Part shown: piece after piece, positions 1-8,734 of the stretch
Layout: each line of letters opens with the position of its first letter
Position numbering within the stretch: position 1 is the first letter of the stretch
NCBI RefSeq assembly: GCF_008000995.1
Contig: NZ_CP042828.1
Coordinates: forward strand, 2,470,882 to 2,534,881
From: Ruania zhangjianzhongii
GTDB taxonomy: Bacteria > Actinomycetota > Actinomycetes > Actinomycetales > Beutenbergiaceae
Reading direction: 5' to 3'
Length of the DNA: 64,000 nucleotides
Notes under the pieces: generated by a model
What the model was told of the DNA's origin: nothing
The model's input: the letters and a program-made list of their open reading frames with translations, nothing else
The model's database searches: none
Translations under genes and position numbers: made by a program

Positions 1-234
1 CAGGTGCGCCTACCTGCCGACCTTTCCCTGATCGCCCACGACGAACCCTCCTGGTTCCAGTACTGGGACCCGGCGGTGAGCATCGTGGACAGCGGACCGG
101 TGGAGCTGGCCGAACTCGCCGCGACCCGACTGATCGCCGCCATGCGGCCAGGCGGGTTGGCAGAGCGGCCGCGGGAGTTCCGGGTGGGCGCCCGGCTGGT
201 GACGCGTGGGTCGAGTGCGGCGCTAGGGTCTTGA
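1..234 (+). CDS. LacI-family regulator, C-terminal end (5' cut by window)
   Basis: The reading frame is open from the first base to the TGA at 232-234. It encodes about 77 residues that look like the last part of a LacI/GalR effector-binding domain. It has the 'LPADLSLIAHDEP' strand that normally reads 'P.DLS(V/I).GFD', followed by the final helix and a 'ARLVTRGSS' ending that corresponds to the usual 'L.(V/I)R.S' tail. The DNA-binding half lies outside the window. The gene is convergent with the LacI gene at 310-1347, so the two regulators sit tail to tail. Its target cannot be judged from here. Confidence 0.75.
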   Translation, partial: QVRLPADLSLIAHDEPSWFQYWDPAVSIVDSGPVELAELAATRLIAAMRPGGLAERPREFRVGARLVTRGSSAALGS

Positions 235-309
235 GTGGGCCCGGTCAGGGCTGTTCAGATTGAAGCGGCGAAGGTGAGGCCCTTCATCATGGGCTGGCGT
301 CAACTGCCA

Positions 310-1347
310 TCAGGACTGCCGCACGATCAGCTCGGGTGTCAGCAGCACGCTCTGGACTTCGGTGTCGCCGTCAAGCTTGCGGATCAGCGCGTCAGCGCTC
401 AAGCGACCGATCTGCTCGGCGCTGATCGCCACTGTGGTCAGTGGGGGCTCCCAGAGCTGCGCCTCGAGAAGGTCGTCCGATCCGACGATGCAGGTGCGTT
501 CCAGCAGACCAGGAGAGTGGTCCCGCAACGCCCGAGTGGCGCCGAACGCGATGGTGTCGTTGTGGAAGATCAGCGCTTCCGGCACCTGCCGCTCTTGGAG
601 CAGCTGCGCCATACCGGTCCGGGCAGCCTGCGCTGTGAGGCTCGTGGGAACGTCGAACGACAGCTCGATGCCTTCCGCTGCCAGGACCTCCCGGACGCCG
701 GACACGCGATCGGAGCGCAGCGTGAGCTCATGGGGTGCACCGAAATACCCCACAGACGTACAGCCACGTGCGACAACGTGCTTCGCTGCGAGTCGGCCGC
801 TGAGCGGAATATCGGCAGTGACCGTGGTGAGTTGGCTGCCCTGCAGGGTGCGCATGCAGATGACCAGCGGAATGTCCAGCGTGGACAGCGTGGCGCGCAA
901 CGTCTGATCCGAAGCGACCGCCGGCATCACCGCCAGCGCATCCACGCCACGCTCCAGCAGTGCCCGGATCAGCGCATCCTGCCGGTCGGGATCCTCATAG
1001 GAGTGCACCGACAGCGCGGTGAACCCACGGGCGACCAGGGTGAGGTCGAAGGCCTCGATGAACTGCCCCATGAAGACGTTGGCGGAATTCGGAGTAATGA
1101 CTCCGATGGTGCGCGTGCTGCCCTCGCGCATCGCTGCCGCGCCGCGGTTGTAGACGTACCCTAGGCGCCTCATTGCCGATCGGACCCGCTCCCTCGTCGG
1201 CTCTGGGATGTGCCCGCCGCCCCGAAGCACCAGCGACACCGTCGACTTCGAGACCCCTGCCGCCACGGCAACGTCCTTCAAGGTGGGCCGTTTCGGCGCT
1301 GAGCTGTCTCCCTGCCCCACGCTCCGGTTCTGATCGTGTGCTGACAC
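310..1347 (-). CDS. LacI-family transcriptional repressor
   Basis: The 345-residue protein has a LacI helix-turn-helix at residues 22-41 (TLKDVAVAAGVSKSTVSLVL) and a hinge helix ending RRLGYVYN. The periplasmic-binding-protein-like effector domain fills the rest and ends in 'LTPELIVRQS'. The start is a GTG at 1345-1347 with GAGGGA about nine bases upstream. It is transcribed divergently from the importer-sulfatase operon that begins at 1537. A perfect 16-bp palindrome with a central CG lies between them at 1473-1488, the usual form of a LacI operator. I infer that it represses the operon until an inducer, probably a sulfated or sulfonated compound, is present. The ligand is not visible in the sequence. 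Confidence 0.9.
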   Translation of the reverse strand: MSAHDQNRSVGQGDSSAPKRPTLKDVAVAAGVSKSTVSLVLRGGGHIPEPTRERVRSAMRRLGYVYNRGAAAMREGSTRTIGVITPNSANVFMGQFIEAFDLTLVARGFTALSVHSYEDPDRQDALIRALLERGVDALAVMPAVASDQTLRATLSTLDIPLVICMRTLQGSQLTTVTADIPLSGRLAAKHVVARGCTSVGYFGAPHELTLRSDRVSGVREVLAAEGIELSFDVPTSLTAQAARTGMAQLLQERQVPEALIFHNDTIAFGATRALRDHSPGLLERTCIVGSDDLLEAQLWEPPLTTVAISAEQIGRLSADALIRKLDGDTEVQSVLLTPELIVRQS

Positions 1348-1435
1348 TGTCTTGATCCCTCGCTGTTCAGGACGATTCCTCGTCAGGCTAGCCCGCTCGT
1401 GAGAACGGACGACCGGATTCGTCGCACCCTCCGTC

Positions 1436-1488
1436 TTGACAACCCCGACTCGAGGGTTCAGGATTGCATCCTAGTGGAACGTTCCACT
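1436..1488 (+). promoter_or_regulatory. Promoter with LacI-type operator for the importer-sulfatase operon
   Basis: A consensus -35 TTGACA lies at 1436-1441. A 17-base spacer leads to CAGGAT at 1459-1464 as the -10. The perfect palindrome AGTGGAACGTTCCACT at 1473-1488 covers the expected transcription start. A central CpG flanked by inverted arms is typical of LacI/GalR operators. Its position downstream of the -10 predicts simple repression, most likely by the divergent LacI protein. Confidence 0.75.
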
Positions 1489-1536
1489 GAAAGCCATCTC
1501 CGTTAGTACCGCACCACAGGTCAAGGGTGACGATGA

Positions 1537-2361
1537 ATGACTGAACCGCTTTCCCCGCCAAAGATCGCAGTCCGTGCAGTTGGCAAGTCTTTCCCCAGCA
1601 AGAACGAGGCTGTTGCTGTCCTTGATGAAATCAGCTTCGACGTACAAGCCGGTGAGTTCGTCGCCCTCCTGGGCCCCTCTGGGTGCGGAAAGTCGACTCT
1701 GTTGAGCATCATCTCTGGCCTTGCCGACGCCACAGCCGGGGAGGTTCGTCAGGATGGCGCCGCCATCAATGGGCCCGGACCCGAACGAGGTGTGCTTTTC
1801 CAGGACTACGCACTGTTCCCGTGGAAGACAGTTGAGCAGAATGTTGAGTACGGGCTCAAGCACGGCCCCAAGAACCGACGCCCAAGCAAGGAAGAGCGGG
1901 TCGCGACCGTCGAGCGTCTCATCGCGATGGTGGGGCTGGCCGGCTCGGAGCACAAGTATCCTCAGCAGCTCTCCGGCGGCATGCGGCAGCGTACGGCGCT
2001 GGCACGCCTCTGGGCACCGAACCCGGATGTGCTGCTCATGGACGAACCGCTGTCCGCCCTCGATGCGCAGACCCGGATGGTGATGCAGGACGAACTGCTG
2101 CGCATATGGGGCCAGGAGAAAGACTTCGCCGACCGGAAAACAACCATCTATGTCACCCACGCCATCGATGAAGCCGTATTTCTGGCGGATCGTGTGGTGG
2201 TGATGTCCACGAAGCCTGGCCGTGTCCGCGAGATCATTGATATCGATCTCCCGTGGCCCCGAAATAGCGACGTTCGCACTGATCCCCGTTTCGATGAGCT
2301 CCACAACAAGATATGGGATCTCATTCGCGAAGAGGCCTACAACGCGACCCTCGCTTCCTAG
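1537..2361 (+). CDS. NitT/TauT-family ABC transporter, ATP-binding protein
   Basis: This 274-residue ATPase energises import of an anion such as a sulfonate, sulfate ester or nitrate-like substrate. Visible motifs are Walker A GPSGCGKST (46-54), a Q-loop 'VLFQDYALFPW', the signature LSGGMRQ (145-151), Walker B VLLMDEP followed by a D-loop SALDA, and a switch His in 'YVTHAIDEAV'. These closely match the SsuB/TauB group. The SBP starts 19 bases after its stop, and two permeases and a sulfatase follow, so it is the first gene of a five-gene operon. One small oddity is 'ALARLWAPNPD' where the family usually reads 'ARALA'. Substrate class is inferred from the sulfatase. Confidence 0.9.
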   Translation: MTEPLSPPKIAVRAVGKSFPSKNEAVAVLDEISFDVQAGEFVALLGPSGCGKSTLLSIISGLADATAGEVRQDGAAINGPGPERGVLFQDYALFPWKTVEQNVEYGLKHGPKNRRPSKEERVATVERLIAMVGLAGSEHKYPQQLSGGMRQRTALARLWAPNPDVLLMDEPLSALDAQTRMVMQDELLRIWGQEKDFADRKTTIYVTHAIDEAVFLADRVVVMSTKPGRVREIIDIDLPWPRNSDVRTDPRFDELHNKIWDLIREEAYNATLAS

Positions 2362-2380
2362 TGCAAAGAAGAGGTCAATC

Positions 2381-3613
2381 ATGAACAACATTCCACGCCG
2401 CAGTGTTCTTGCTGGTCTTGCTGCTGTCCCTGTCGTCGGCCTTGCCGCGTGTGGGAGTGACGGAGCAGGCTCCTCGGGCGGGACTTCCCTCGGGGTCTCC
2501 GTGGGACGTCAGCCCTACGCTGCCGGAAACTCACCCATCACCCAGTACATGTTCGAGAACCAACTGTTCGAGGAGGCTGCCGCAGAGTACGGCTACGACC
2601 TCACTGTCGAGTACCAGGACTTCCCGTCAGCCGCGCCCCAGGTAGAGGCCATGTTGGCCGACCGCCTCGACTTCGGCATGTGGGGCAACACCCCGGTGGT
2701 TCGCTCGAGCGCTCAGGACCAAGCGGTCAGCGTCATCGGCGTCGGTGAGGGTTCCATGCGGTTCCTGCTGGTGACCCGCAAGGACTCCGGGATCACCGAC
2801 ATCGCACACCTCGAGGGTAAGAGTGTCGGGGTGACCATCGGTGGCGATCCGCACCTGTGCCTGTTGCAGATGCTCGAAGCGGAGCTGGGCACCAACGACG
2901 TCGAGGCCCTGGGCATCTCTCTGGTGGATACCCCGTCGCCCGCCGCCGCTGCGCAGGTGCCACAAGGCGTCGACGCCACCATCACGATCCACCCGGCCTA
3001 CCTGGCGGAGATCGCACAGAACGACAACGTCATTGCCGTGGCGAACAGCTACGGCCAGACCGAGGATGGCTACTCCGGCGAGCTGGGCGAGGGCGCTGGG
3101 CATCACTACCCGAGCGCGGACGAGTCCACGTTCGCACCCGAAGGTTTCTACGCTCACCGGTCCTTCTGGGTGACGCGTGACGCGATGATCGACGAACATC
3201 CCGACGTTGTCTCCGCCTTCCTGCAAGCCCAGCAGACGGCGATCTCCGCGCTGATGGAGATGGAGGGAGCCGACGTCGCCAGTCTGGTCACCGAGTACTG
3301 GGGCGAGGACGTCGAGGCCGGTGCCCGGATCGTCGAGGACGAGTTGCTCTTCCGTCGCGGCTGGCCCTGGGCCACGAACGGCGACGGGCAGGTCCTGTTG
3401 AAGCTGTCGGAGTCGCTGCACACGGCTGAGGTCATCGACGCACCGCTGACCTGGGAGGACACGGTCGCCATCTTCGAGCAGGCGAGCGAGCCCGCCGGGA
3501 CGGCGTATGACAGCGCCGAGTCGGCGCCGGCACCTGAGGAGTTCGAAGTCACCGATACCGATGACGCCCGTGGCGCGCCGCAGTGGGAGCTGGACGGCTG
3601 GGAGGCGCCGTGA
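2381..3613 (+). CDS. NitT/TauT-family ABC transporter substrate-binding lipoprotein
   Basis: The 410-residue protein starts at the ATG at 2381, preceded by AAGAGG. Longer in-frame starts would run into the upstream ATPase gene. The N-terminus combines a twin-arginine-like PRRSVLAG with a lipobox LAAC, giving a lipid-anchored Cys24 on the outer face of the membrane. The body resembles NMT1/TauA-like periplasmic binding proteins: 'LADRLDFGMWGNTPVVRSS' and 'LEGKSVGVTIGGDPH' are typical of the group that binds sulfonates and related anions. It would capture the substrate and deliver it to the two downstream permeases. The C-terminal tail after about residue 375 is acidic and of low complexity. 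The ligand is not known. Confidence 0.88.
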   Translation: MNNIPRRSVLAGLAAVPVVGLAACGSDGAGSSGGTSLGVSVGRQPYAAGNSPITQYMFENQLFEEAAAEYGYDLTVEYQDFPSAAPQVEAMLADRLDFGMWGNTPVVRSSAQDQAVSVIGVGEGSMRFLLVTRKDSGITDIAHLEGKSVGVTIGGDPHLCLLQMLEAELGTNDVEALGISLVDTPSPAAAAQVPQGVDATITIHPAYLAEIAQNDNVIAVANSYGQTEDGYSGELGEGAGHHYPSADESTFAPEGFYAHRSFWVTRDAMIDEHPDVVSAFLQAQQTAISALMEMEGADVASLVTEYWGEDVEAGARIVEDELLFRRGWPWATNGDGQVLLKLSESLHTAEVIDAPLTWEDTVAIFEQASEPAGTAYDSAESAPAPEEFEVTDTDDARGAPQWELDGWEAP

Positions 3614-3687
3614 CCGACGAAACGAGCCGCGATGGATGAGCAGGAGATGCTCCCGCCCATCTGCCAGACGTCAGTGGAGTCCCACCA

Positions 3688-4452
3688 GTGAACCGAACTC
3701 TCACCCGTGTGTGGTGGTACCTGCGTGCTCTTCTCCCAGCAATCGTGCTGTGGCAGATCATCGCCATGGTTACCGCGAACCCGGTGATCCTGCCGACGCC
3801 GGTCGTGGTCGCGGAGTCGTTGGCGGCGATGATCAGTGACGGAACGCTGACCGAGGCCACAGGTATCAGCCTGAGACGACTCGCCATCGCCTACCTCCTG
3901 GCCGTCGTGAGCTGTGTGCCCCTCGGTCTCCTCATGGGCATGTCCAGAACCCTGCGCGACGTCATCGACCCAGTAGTGGAGATGCTGCGACCGATCTCCG
4001 GCATCGCCTGGATCCCGCTCGCTCTGGTGCTCTTCGGCTTCGGCGACACCTTGGTGCTGTTCATCATCTTCTACGGCGCCGCGTTCCCGATCCTGCTCAA
4101 CACCATCGCCGGCGTAAGGGAAGTGGACACGAACCTGGTGAACTCCGCGAGGACCTTCGGCACTCCCCGGCTCGGGGTGGTCACCCAGGTGATCCTGCCG
4201 GGCGCGCTGCCCACGATCTTCGTCGGGCTCCGTCTGGGTCTGGGCACAGCGTGGATGTCTCTGGTTGCGGCCGAGCTCATCGGCGCAGGCTCGGGGCTCG
4301 GCTACCAGCTGTCCTTCGCGCGGCAGATGCTGATGTCGGCGGAGATGATGGCCGGCATCGTCGTGATCGGCATCCTCGGCGCCCTGAGCAGCTTCCTCAT
4401 CACCGGCTTGCAGCACGTCATCGCCCCCTGGTCGGCGAAGGAGGCCGCGTGA
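3688..4452 (+). CDS. NitT/TauT-family ABC transporter permease (first)
   Basis: This is a 254-residue inner-membrane permease of the SsuC/TauC type with about six membrane segments. The EAA loop that contacts the ATPase is visible as 'NSARTFGTPRLGVVTQVILPGALPTIFVGLRLGLG', which is highly typical of the family. The start is a GTG at 3688, and the gene lies 74 bases after the binding protein. Its stop overlaps the GTG of the next permease, so the two are translationally coupled. Having two different permease genes, not one used as a homodimer, suggests a heterodimeric channel. Confidence 0.9.
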   Translation: MNRTLTRVWWYLRALLPAIVLWQIIAMVTANPVILPTPVVVAESLAAMISDGTLTEATGISLRRLAIAYLLAVVSCVPLGLLMGMSRTLRDVIDPVVEMLRPISGIAWIPLALVLFGFGDTLVLFIIFYGAAFPILLNTIAGVREVDTNLVNSARTFGTPRLGVVTQVILPGALPTIFVGLRLGLGTAWMSLVAAELIGAGSGLGYQLSFARQMLMSAEMMAGIVVIGILGALSSFLITGLQHVIAPWSAKEAA

Positions 4453-5270
4453 ATCGCACCGACAACTCGCCCTTCGTGCGGCGCCTCGCTCTCGGCACGG
4501 TCGCGATCGTCGCCCTGGTTCTGCTGTGGTGGTACCTGACCCGCAGCACAGAGGCCAATGTGCCCCGGCCGCTGGACGTCCTGGCAGAGGGCCGAGACAT
4601 GATCATCGACGGCACCCTGCTGGGGTCGCTGCTGACCAGCCTCGTCCGGGTTGCGGCAGGGTTCGTGATCGCCTTGGTCGTCGGATCCGTGGCCGGGATC
4701 GTGATGGCCCGCTCGCGGGTGATCTATCAGGTGCTCGACCCACTGATCGAGACGGTCCGGCCGATCGCGCCGGTCGCCCTGGTGCCGTTGGCGATCCTCT
4801 GGCTCGGCACGGGTTCCGAGACCGCCATCGCGATCATCGCCTACGCAGCGTTCTTCCCCGTCGTGCTCAACGCCTATGCGGCCGTGCGGGACATGGGGGA
4901 GTCGCTGATCAACGCCGCTCGAACGTTCGGTAGCTCCCGTATGGACGTCGTCTTCCAGGTGATCCTGCCCGGCGCCGTGCCCGGTCTGCTGGTCGGGGCG
5001 CGTCTGGCGATCGGACTGGGTTGGGCGGCGGTCATTGCCGCCGAGCTGGCCGTCGGCGTCGGCGTGGGCAGCACCAGCGGCATCGGCCAGCTGATGTTCA
5101 AGTTCTACCAGTTCGAGGCAGACCCGAACCCGATTGTCGTCTGCATGATCGCCGTCGGGCTCGTCGGCATCGCGCTCGACGCGCTCCTGCGCGAGACCGG
5201 CCGACTCCTGATGCCGTGGCGCAGTGACTCTCGCCGGCCACGCCGCCAGCGAACCCGGGTCGCCGCCTGA
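4449..5270 (+). CDS. NitT/TauT-family ABC transporter permease (second)
   Basis: The 273-residue permease begins at the GTG at 4449, which overlaps the upstream TGA (GTGA), so I prefer this to longer in-frame starts inside the preceding gene. It has the same architecture as its neighbour, with the EAA loop 'NAARTFGSSRMDVVFQVILPGAVPGLLVGARLAIGLGW'. The C-terminus is a basic tail rich in Arg, which should be cytoplasmic. It probably pairs with the first permease to form the channel for the sulfatase substrate. The sulfatase starts 37 bases downstream. Confidence 0.9.
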   Translation: MNRTDNSPFVRRLALGTVAIVALVLLWWYLTRSTEANVPRPLDVLAEGRDMIIDGTLLGSLLTSLVRVAAGFVIALVVGSVAGIVMARSRVIYQVLDPLIETVRPIAPVALVPLAILWLGTGSETAIAIIAYAAFFPVVLNAYAAVRDMGESLINAARTFGSSRMDVVFQVILPGAVPGLLVGARLAIGLGWAAVIAAELAVGVGVGSTSGIGQLMFKFYQFEADPNPIVVCMIAVGLVGIALDALLRETGRLLMPWRSDSRRPRRQRTRVAA

Positions 5271-5307
5271 CCACCCTCACGCACAACCGAAGGAACACGA
5301 AACAGCA

Positions 5308-7569
5308 ATGACCAGACGGACCGATTCATCCGCCGACGCCGACTCCCGCACCGTCGGAAAGACGTACGCCGACACCGAACCCTGGTGGGAGGAGCCGACC
5401 CGCCCGCCGGCCGGCAGCCCGGATGTCATCGTGATCGTGCTCGACGACGTGGGCTTTGGCAGCTTCGGATGCTACGGCTCCGAGATCGACACCCCGAACA
5501 TCGATGCGCTGGCTGCCGGGGGCATGCAGTACAGCAACTTCCATGCCACCGCGCTCTGCTCACCGACGCGCGCCTCCCTGCTGACCGGCCGCAACCACCA
5601 CTCCATCGGCATGTCCCTGCTCTCGAACGCGGACAGTGGCTACCCGAGCAAGCGCGGGGCGGTCACCCGCAGGTCTGCGACCATCGCCGAGACGCTGCGG
5701 GAGAACGGCTACTCCACGGCCGCCTTCGGTAAGTGGCACCTCACCCCGATGGATCAGACCTCCAGCGTCGGGCCGTTCGAGCACTGGCCGCTGGGGCGTG
5801 GCTTCGACCGCTTCTACGGCTTCATCGAGGGCCTGAACGACCATTTCTACCCGGAGCTGGTGCGGGACAACTCTCGGGTACCTGCCCCGAAGACGCCCGA
5901 GAAGGGCTACCACCTCAGCGAGGATCTGGTTGACGAGGCGATCGGTTTCCTCGCCGACCAGAAGTCCCTCGCACCGGACAAGCCCTACTTCATGTACCTC
6001 GCGTTCGGCGCCGCACACACCCCGCACCAGGCGCCCCTGGAGTACCTCGAGAAGTACCGCGGCCGTTACGACCACGGTTGGGACGCCGTCCGCGAGGAGC
6101 GCCTGAAGAAGCAGAAGCAGCTGGGCCTGGTTCCGGCGGAGACCGAGCTCGCCCCCCGTAACGACGGCGTCCAGGCGTGGGACGACCTCACCGACGACGA
6201 CCGCCGCGTGATGGCGCGGATGCAGGAGGCCTTTGCGGCCATGGTGGACCACACCGATGCTCAGATCGGCCGCCTGCGGGCGCGACTCGACGAGCTCGGC
6301 ACCGCGGAGAACACCCTGATCGTCCTGATGTCGGACAACGGGGCGAGCCAGGAAGGCGGTCTGGACGGGACCACCAATACGATCGCGTTCGAGAACGGCG
6401 ACGCCGTCAGCACCGCCCAGAACCTCAAGGATCTGGACGACATCGGCGGCTCTCGCAACCACACGAACTACCCGCACGGCTGGGCGCAGGCGGGCAACAC
6501 CCCGCTGAAGCGGTACAAGCAGAACGTGCACGCCGGGGGCATCCGGGTGCCGATGGTGATGAGCTGGCCCGCGGCTGCGCGGGACGACTCTACGCCGATG
6601 CGCCACCAGTTCCACAGCGTGATCGACATCGCCCCGACCATTTTCGAGGCGACCGGCGCCGTGATCCCAGAGACCTACCAGGGGGTCGAGCAGATGCCGA
6701 TCCACGGCGAATCGATGTCGTACACCTTCGCCGAGGCGGAGGCGCCGAGCGTGCGGCACACGCAGTACTTCGAGATGTACGGCCACCGGGCGATCTGGCA
6801 CGACGGCTGGAAGGCGGTGGCCTACCACGAGCGGCACAGCCGCTATGAGGACGACGTCTGGGAGCTGTATCACCTGGAGGCGGACTTCTCCGAGTGCCAC
6901 GACCTGGCGCAGGCAGAGCCGAAGCGGCTGGCGGACCTGATCGAGCGCTGGTGGGCGGAGGCCGAGCGTTACGGCGTGTTCCCGCTGGACGATCGCAACT
7001 TCGCCGAGCGGGCCGCGAAGTACCACTCACCGGTCTCGCCCCGGCGCTTCCGCTCCTACCGGCTCCACCGCGGGATGAGCCTGGTCCCCGGCGGCGTGAC
7101 CCCGCTGATCTACGACCGCTCCTACGATCTGCTCGCCCGCGTCGAAGCCACCTCGCTGGACAGCGGTGTGCTCCTGGCTCAGGGCGACGTGAACGGCGGG
7201 CACATCCTGTACGTGCACGAGGGTGCCCTGCACTACGAGTACAACCACCAGGGCACGCGGTACCGCAGCTCGGGGATCCTGCCCGCCGGCGCGATCGCGG
7301 AATTCGGGGTTCGCGTGATCAAGACCGGCGAGCGGCAGGCCCGCACCGAACTGGTCTGCAACGGCGCGATCATCGGCAACGGCGAGATCGCTTCGACGGC
7401 GCGCTACCTGATCGGCTGGCAGGGGCTTACTGTGGGGCATACGGAAGGATCCCCGGTCACCTGGGATGTCGACCTCGCCGGCGGCTTCCCGTTCACGGGA
7501 ACTCTCAGCGTGGTCGATGTGGAGCTGCACCCCGACGGCCCGCACGACGTGCACGAGGTCATCGACTGA
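5308..7569 (+). CDS. Type I (formylglycine) arylsulfatase, cytoplasmic
   Basis: The 753-residue enzyme hydrolyses sulfate esters. The signature C84-S-P-T-R, followed by ASLLTGR, is the formylglycine motif: Cys84 should be oxidised to formylglycine by a generating enzyme that is not encoded in this window. Metal-binding 'VLDDVGFG' (Asp46, Asp47) and a later 'MSDNGASQEGG' complete the alkaline-phosphatase-superfamily core. A C-terminal region of about 150 residues after 'GMSLVPGG' is common in large bacterial arylsulfatases. There is no signal peptide, so hydrolysis should occur in the cytoplasm after uptake by the upstream importer. The ATG at 5308 lies after AAGGAACACG, and earlier in-frame starts would fall within the permease gene. 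Confidence 0.93.
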   Translation: MTRRTDSSADADSRTVGKTYADTEPWWEEPTRPPAGSPDVIVIVLDDVGFGSFGCYGSEIDTPNIDALAAGGMQYSNFHATALCSPTRASLLTGRNHHSIGMSLLSNADSGYPSKRGAVTRRSATIAETLRENGYSTAAFGKWHLTPMDQTSSVGPFEHWPLGRGFDRFYGFIEGLNDHFYPELVRDNSRVPAPKTPEKGYHLSEDLVDEAIGFLADQKSLAPDKPYFMYLAFGAAHTPHQAPLEYLEKYRGRYDHGWDAVREERLKKQKQLGLVPAETELAPRNDGVQAWDDLTDDDRRVMARMQEAFAAMVDHTDAQIGRLRARLDELGTAENTLIVLMSDNGASQEGGLDGTTNTIAFENGDAVSTAQNLKDLDDIGGSRNHTNYPHGWAQAGNTPLKRYKQNVHAGGIRVPMVMSWPAAARDDSTPMRHQFHSVIDIAPTIFEATGAVIPETYQGVEQMPIHGESMSYTFAEAEAPSVRHTQYFEMYGHRAIWHDGWKAVAYHERHSRYEDDVWELYHLEADFSECHDLAQAEPKRLADLIERWWAEAERYGVFPLDDRNFAERAAKYHSPVSPRRFRSYRLHRGMSLVPGGVTPLIYDRSYDLLARVEATSLDSGVLLAQGDVNGGHILYVHEGALHYEYNHQGTRYRSSGILPAGAIAEFGVRVIKTGERQARTELVCNGAIIGNGEIASTARYLIGWQGLTVGHTEGSPVTWDVDLAGGFPFTGTLSVVDVELHPDGPHDVHEVID

Positions 7570-7578
7570 GCAGCGCTG

Positions 7579-7618
7579 GGTGAGCGCACCGGCACCGACC
7601 GTCACCGGTGCGCTCACC
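7579..7618 (+). terminator. Hairpin terminator after the sulfatase operon
   Basis: A perfect 14-bp stem (7579-7592 with 7605-7618, GGTGAGCGCACCGG and its complement) closes a 12-base loop starting nine bases after the sulfatase stop. There is no T-tract, as is common for actinobacterial terminators. Confidence 0.65.
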
Positions 7619-7722
7619 GTGTACTAGCTGGGGCTTCTCCTGCTCGACGGCGCATCTCGCCGGGAGTGCACCAAGGAGCGTGGCACAGTCGGTACAGTTG
7701 GCATCCTTCGACTATCAGGTAC

Positions 7723-7746
7723 GGGAAGTACTTGACGTACTTACCC
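7723..7746 (+). promoter_or_regulatory. Inverted repeat before the toxin-antitoxin pair
   Basis: AAGTAC (7726-7731) and GTACTT (7737-7742) form an inverted repeat around TTGAC, flanked by GGG on one side and, after one extra A, CCC on the other. It lies 22 bases before the antitoxin ATG, where an autoregulating antitoxin would be expected to bind. Confidence 0.45.
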
Positions 7747-7767
7747 ATCCAAGCGGATCATGGATTC

Positions 7768-8220
7768 ATGGACACGTCCGCACGAGTCACCCGCCACTTC
7801 CCGTCGTACACGCACACGCGCGAGCACCTGCGCGATGTGCTGGATGCTGCCGGTTCGGGTCTCGTCACGTCGGTCACCAGGGGCAGCGACAAATTTGTGG
7901 TCGTGCGTGCCGAGCAACAGCGCAGGATGCTCTCGCTGCTTCGTCCTGCTGACGCTCAAGTCGTGGCGGAAGGCGGTGGGTGGGCCGTCATCTTCCCGGG
8001 ATTGCCGGTACACGGCGACGCTGAAACGTTCGATGGTGCCGTTGACGACGCGCTCGGCGCACTGCGCGAGTATGCGGAAGCGTGGAATGACCACCTCCAC
8101 ACCGCTCCGAATCACGTGGACAACCGCGCGGTGGTCGAGCTCATTGAGTTGTCCTCCGACGGTGAACTGCGAGCGTGGGTGCTCGGCGGGGAGGAACCGC
8201 GCGTCGAGGCAGGCGCGTGA
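7768..8220 (+). CDS. Antitoxin, Phd/prevent-host-death-like
   Basis: The 150-residue protein begins at the ATG at 7768. The first 55 residues (TRHFPSYTHTREHLRDVLDAA, then 'VTSVTRGSDKFVVVRAEQQRRML') resemble a Phd/YefM-type DNA-binding antitoxin. The following 'GGWAVIFPGLPVHGDAETFDGAVDDALGALREYAE' looks like a HicB-like strand-helix segment. The gene overlaps the next by GTGA, as in operonic toxin-antitoxin pairs, and an inverted repeat just upstream could be its operator. It would bind and neutralise the downstream protein and repress the pair. The family assignment rests on motif memory and gene order, not on a search. Confidence 0.6.
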   Translation: MDTSARVTRHFPSYTHTREHLRDVLDAAGSGLVTSVTRGSDKFVVVRAEQQRRMLSLLRPADAQVVAEGGGWAVIFPGLPVHGDAETFDGAVDDALGALREYAEAWNDHLHTAPNHVDNRAVVELIELSSDGELRAWVLGGEEPRVEAGA

Positions 8221-8645
8221 ATCCGGGGAGCCGCCGCGACCACAACAAGTTCTGCATGACGGAAGGCTGGACGCGAGTCGGCAATGCGCGTGGTAAGAAG
8301 GCAAGCCACCACGTCACCTACGAATTTCCCCTGCCAGACGGACGGGTGCTACGGACCCGCATCTCGCATCCGGTCAACGCAGCGACCTACGGCGCCAGCC
8401 TGTGGGCTCACATCCTCCGGGAACAATTGGATGTCACCGAGGCCGAGTTCTGGGCCTGCGTGAAGGACGGTGCGCGACCATCTCGCGGGTCGGCACCCGC
8501 GGCCCGTGAGGATGCCCTCCCGGCAGGCCTTGCCTGGCAACTCATCCACTCGGCCGGAGTTCCGGAGGCGGAGGTCGCCACGATGACCCGGGCTGAGGCG
8601 ATCGAGCGCATGAACGAGTTCTGGGCGAAGCCTGCGGACGGCTGA
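8217..8645 (+). CDS. Putative toxin partner of the Phd-like antitoxin
   Basis: The GTG at 8217 overlaps the antitoxin stop, giving a 142-residue basic protein beginning VNPGSRRDHNKFCMTEGW. The block 'HHVTYEFPLPDGRVLRTRISHPVNAATYGASLWAHILREQLDVTEAEFWACVKD' resembles actinobacterial proteins usually annotated as cytotoxic translational repressors of toxin-antitoxin systems, which sit next to a Phd-like gene in the same order. No catalytic residues can be named from sequence alone. The C-terminal half is predicted mostly helical. Role as toxin is inferred from order and overlap. Confidence 0.5.
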   Translation: MNPGSRRDHNKFCMTEGWTRVGNARGKKASHHVTYEFPLPDGRVLRTRISHPVNAATYGASLWAHILREQLDVTEAEFWACVKDGARPSRGSAPAAREDALPAGLAWQLIHSAGVPEAEVATMTRAEAIERMNEFWAKPADG

Positions 8646-8734
8646 CCGACATCGACGGCGGGTTTGGTCAATCAGCAATCAGGCATTTTGCGATGGGCGA
8701 CTCCGTTCGATCCCCGCCGGTGCCCGTGAGGGCA

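Noticed and set aside
235-1164. A 309-codon plus-strand frame over the LacI gene
   Set aside because: The minus strand encodes a full LacI protein with helix-turn-helix; this is its shadow.
3154-4416. A 420-codon minus-strand frame over the first permease
   Set aside because: Low-complexity His/Asp/Gln-rich translation with no conserved motif; the plus-strand permease is unambiguous.
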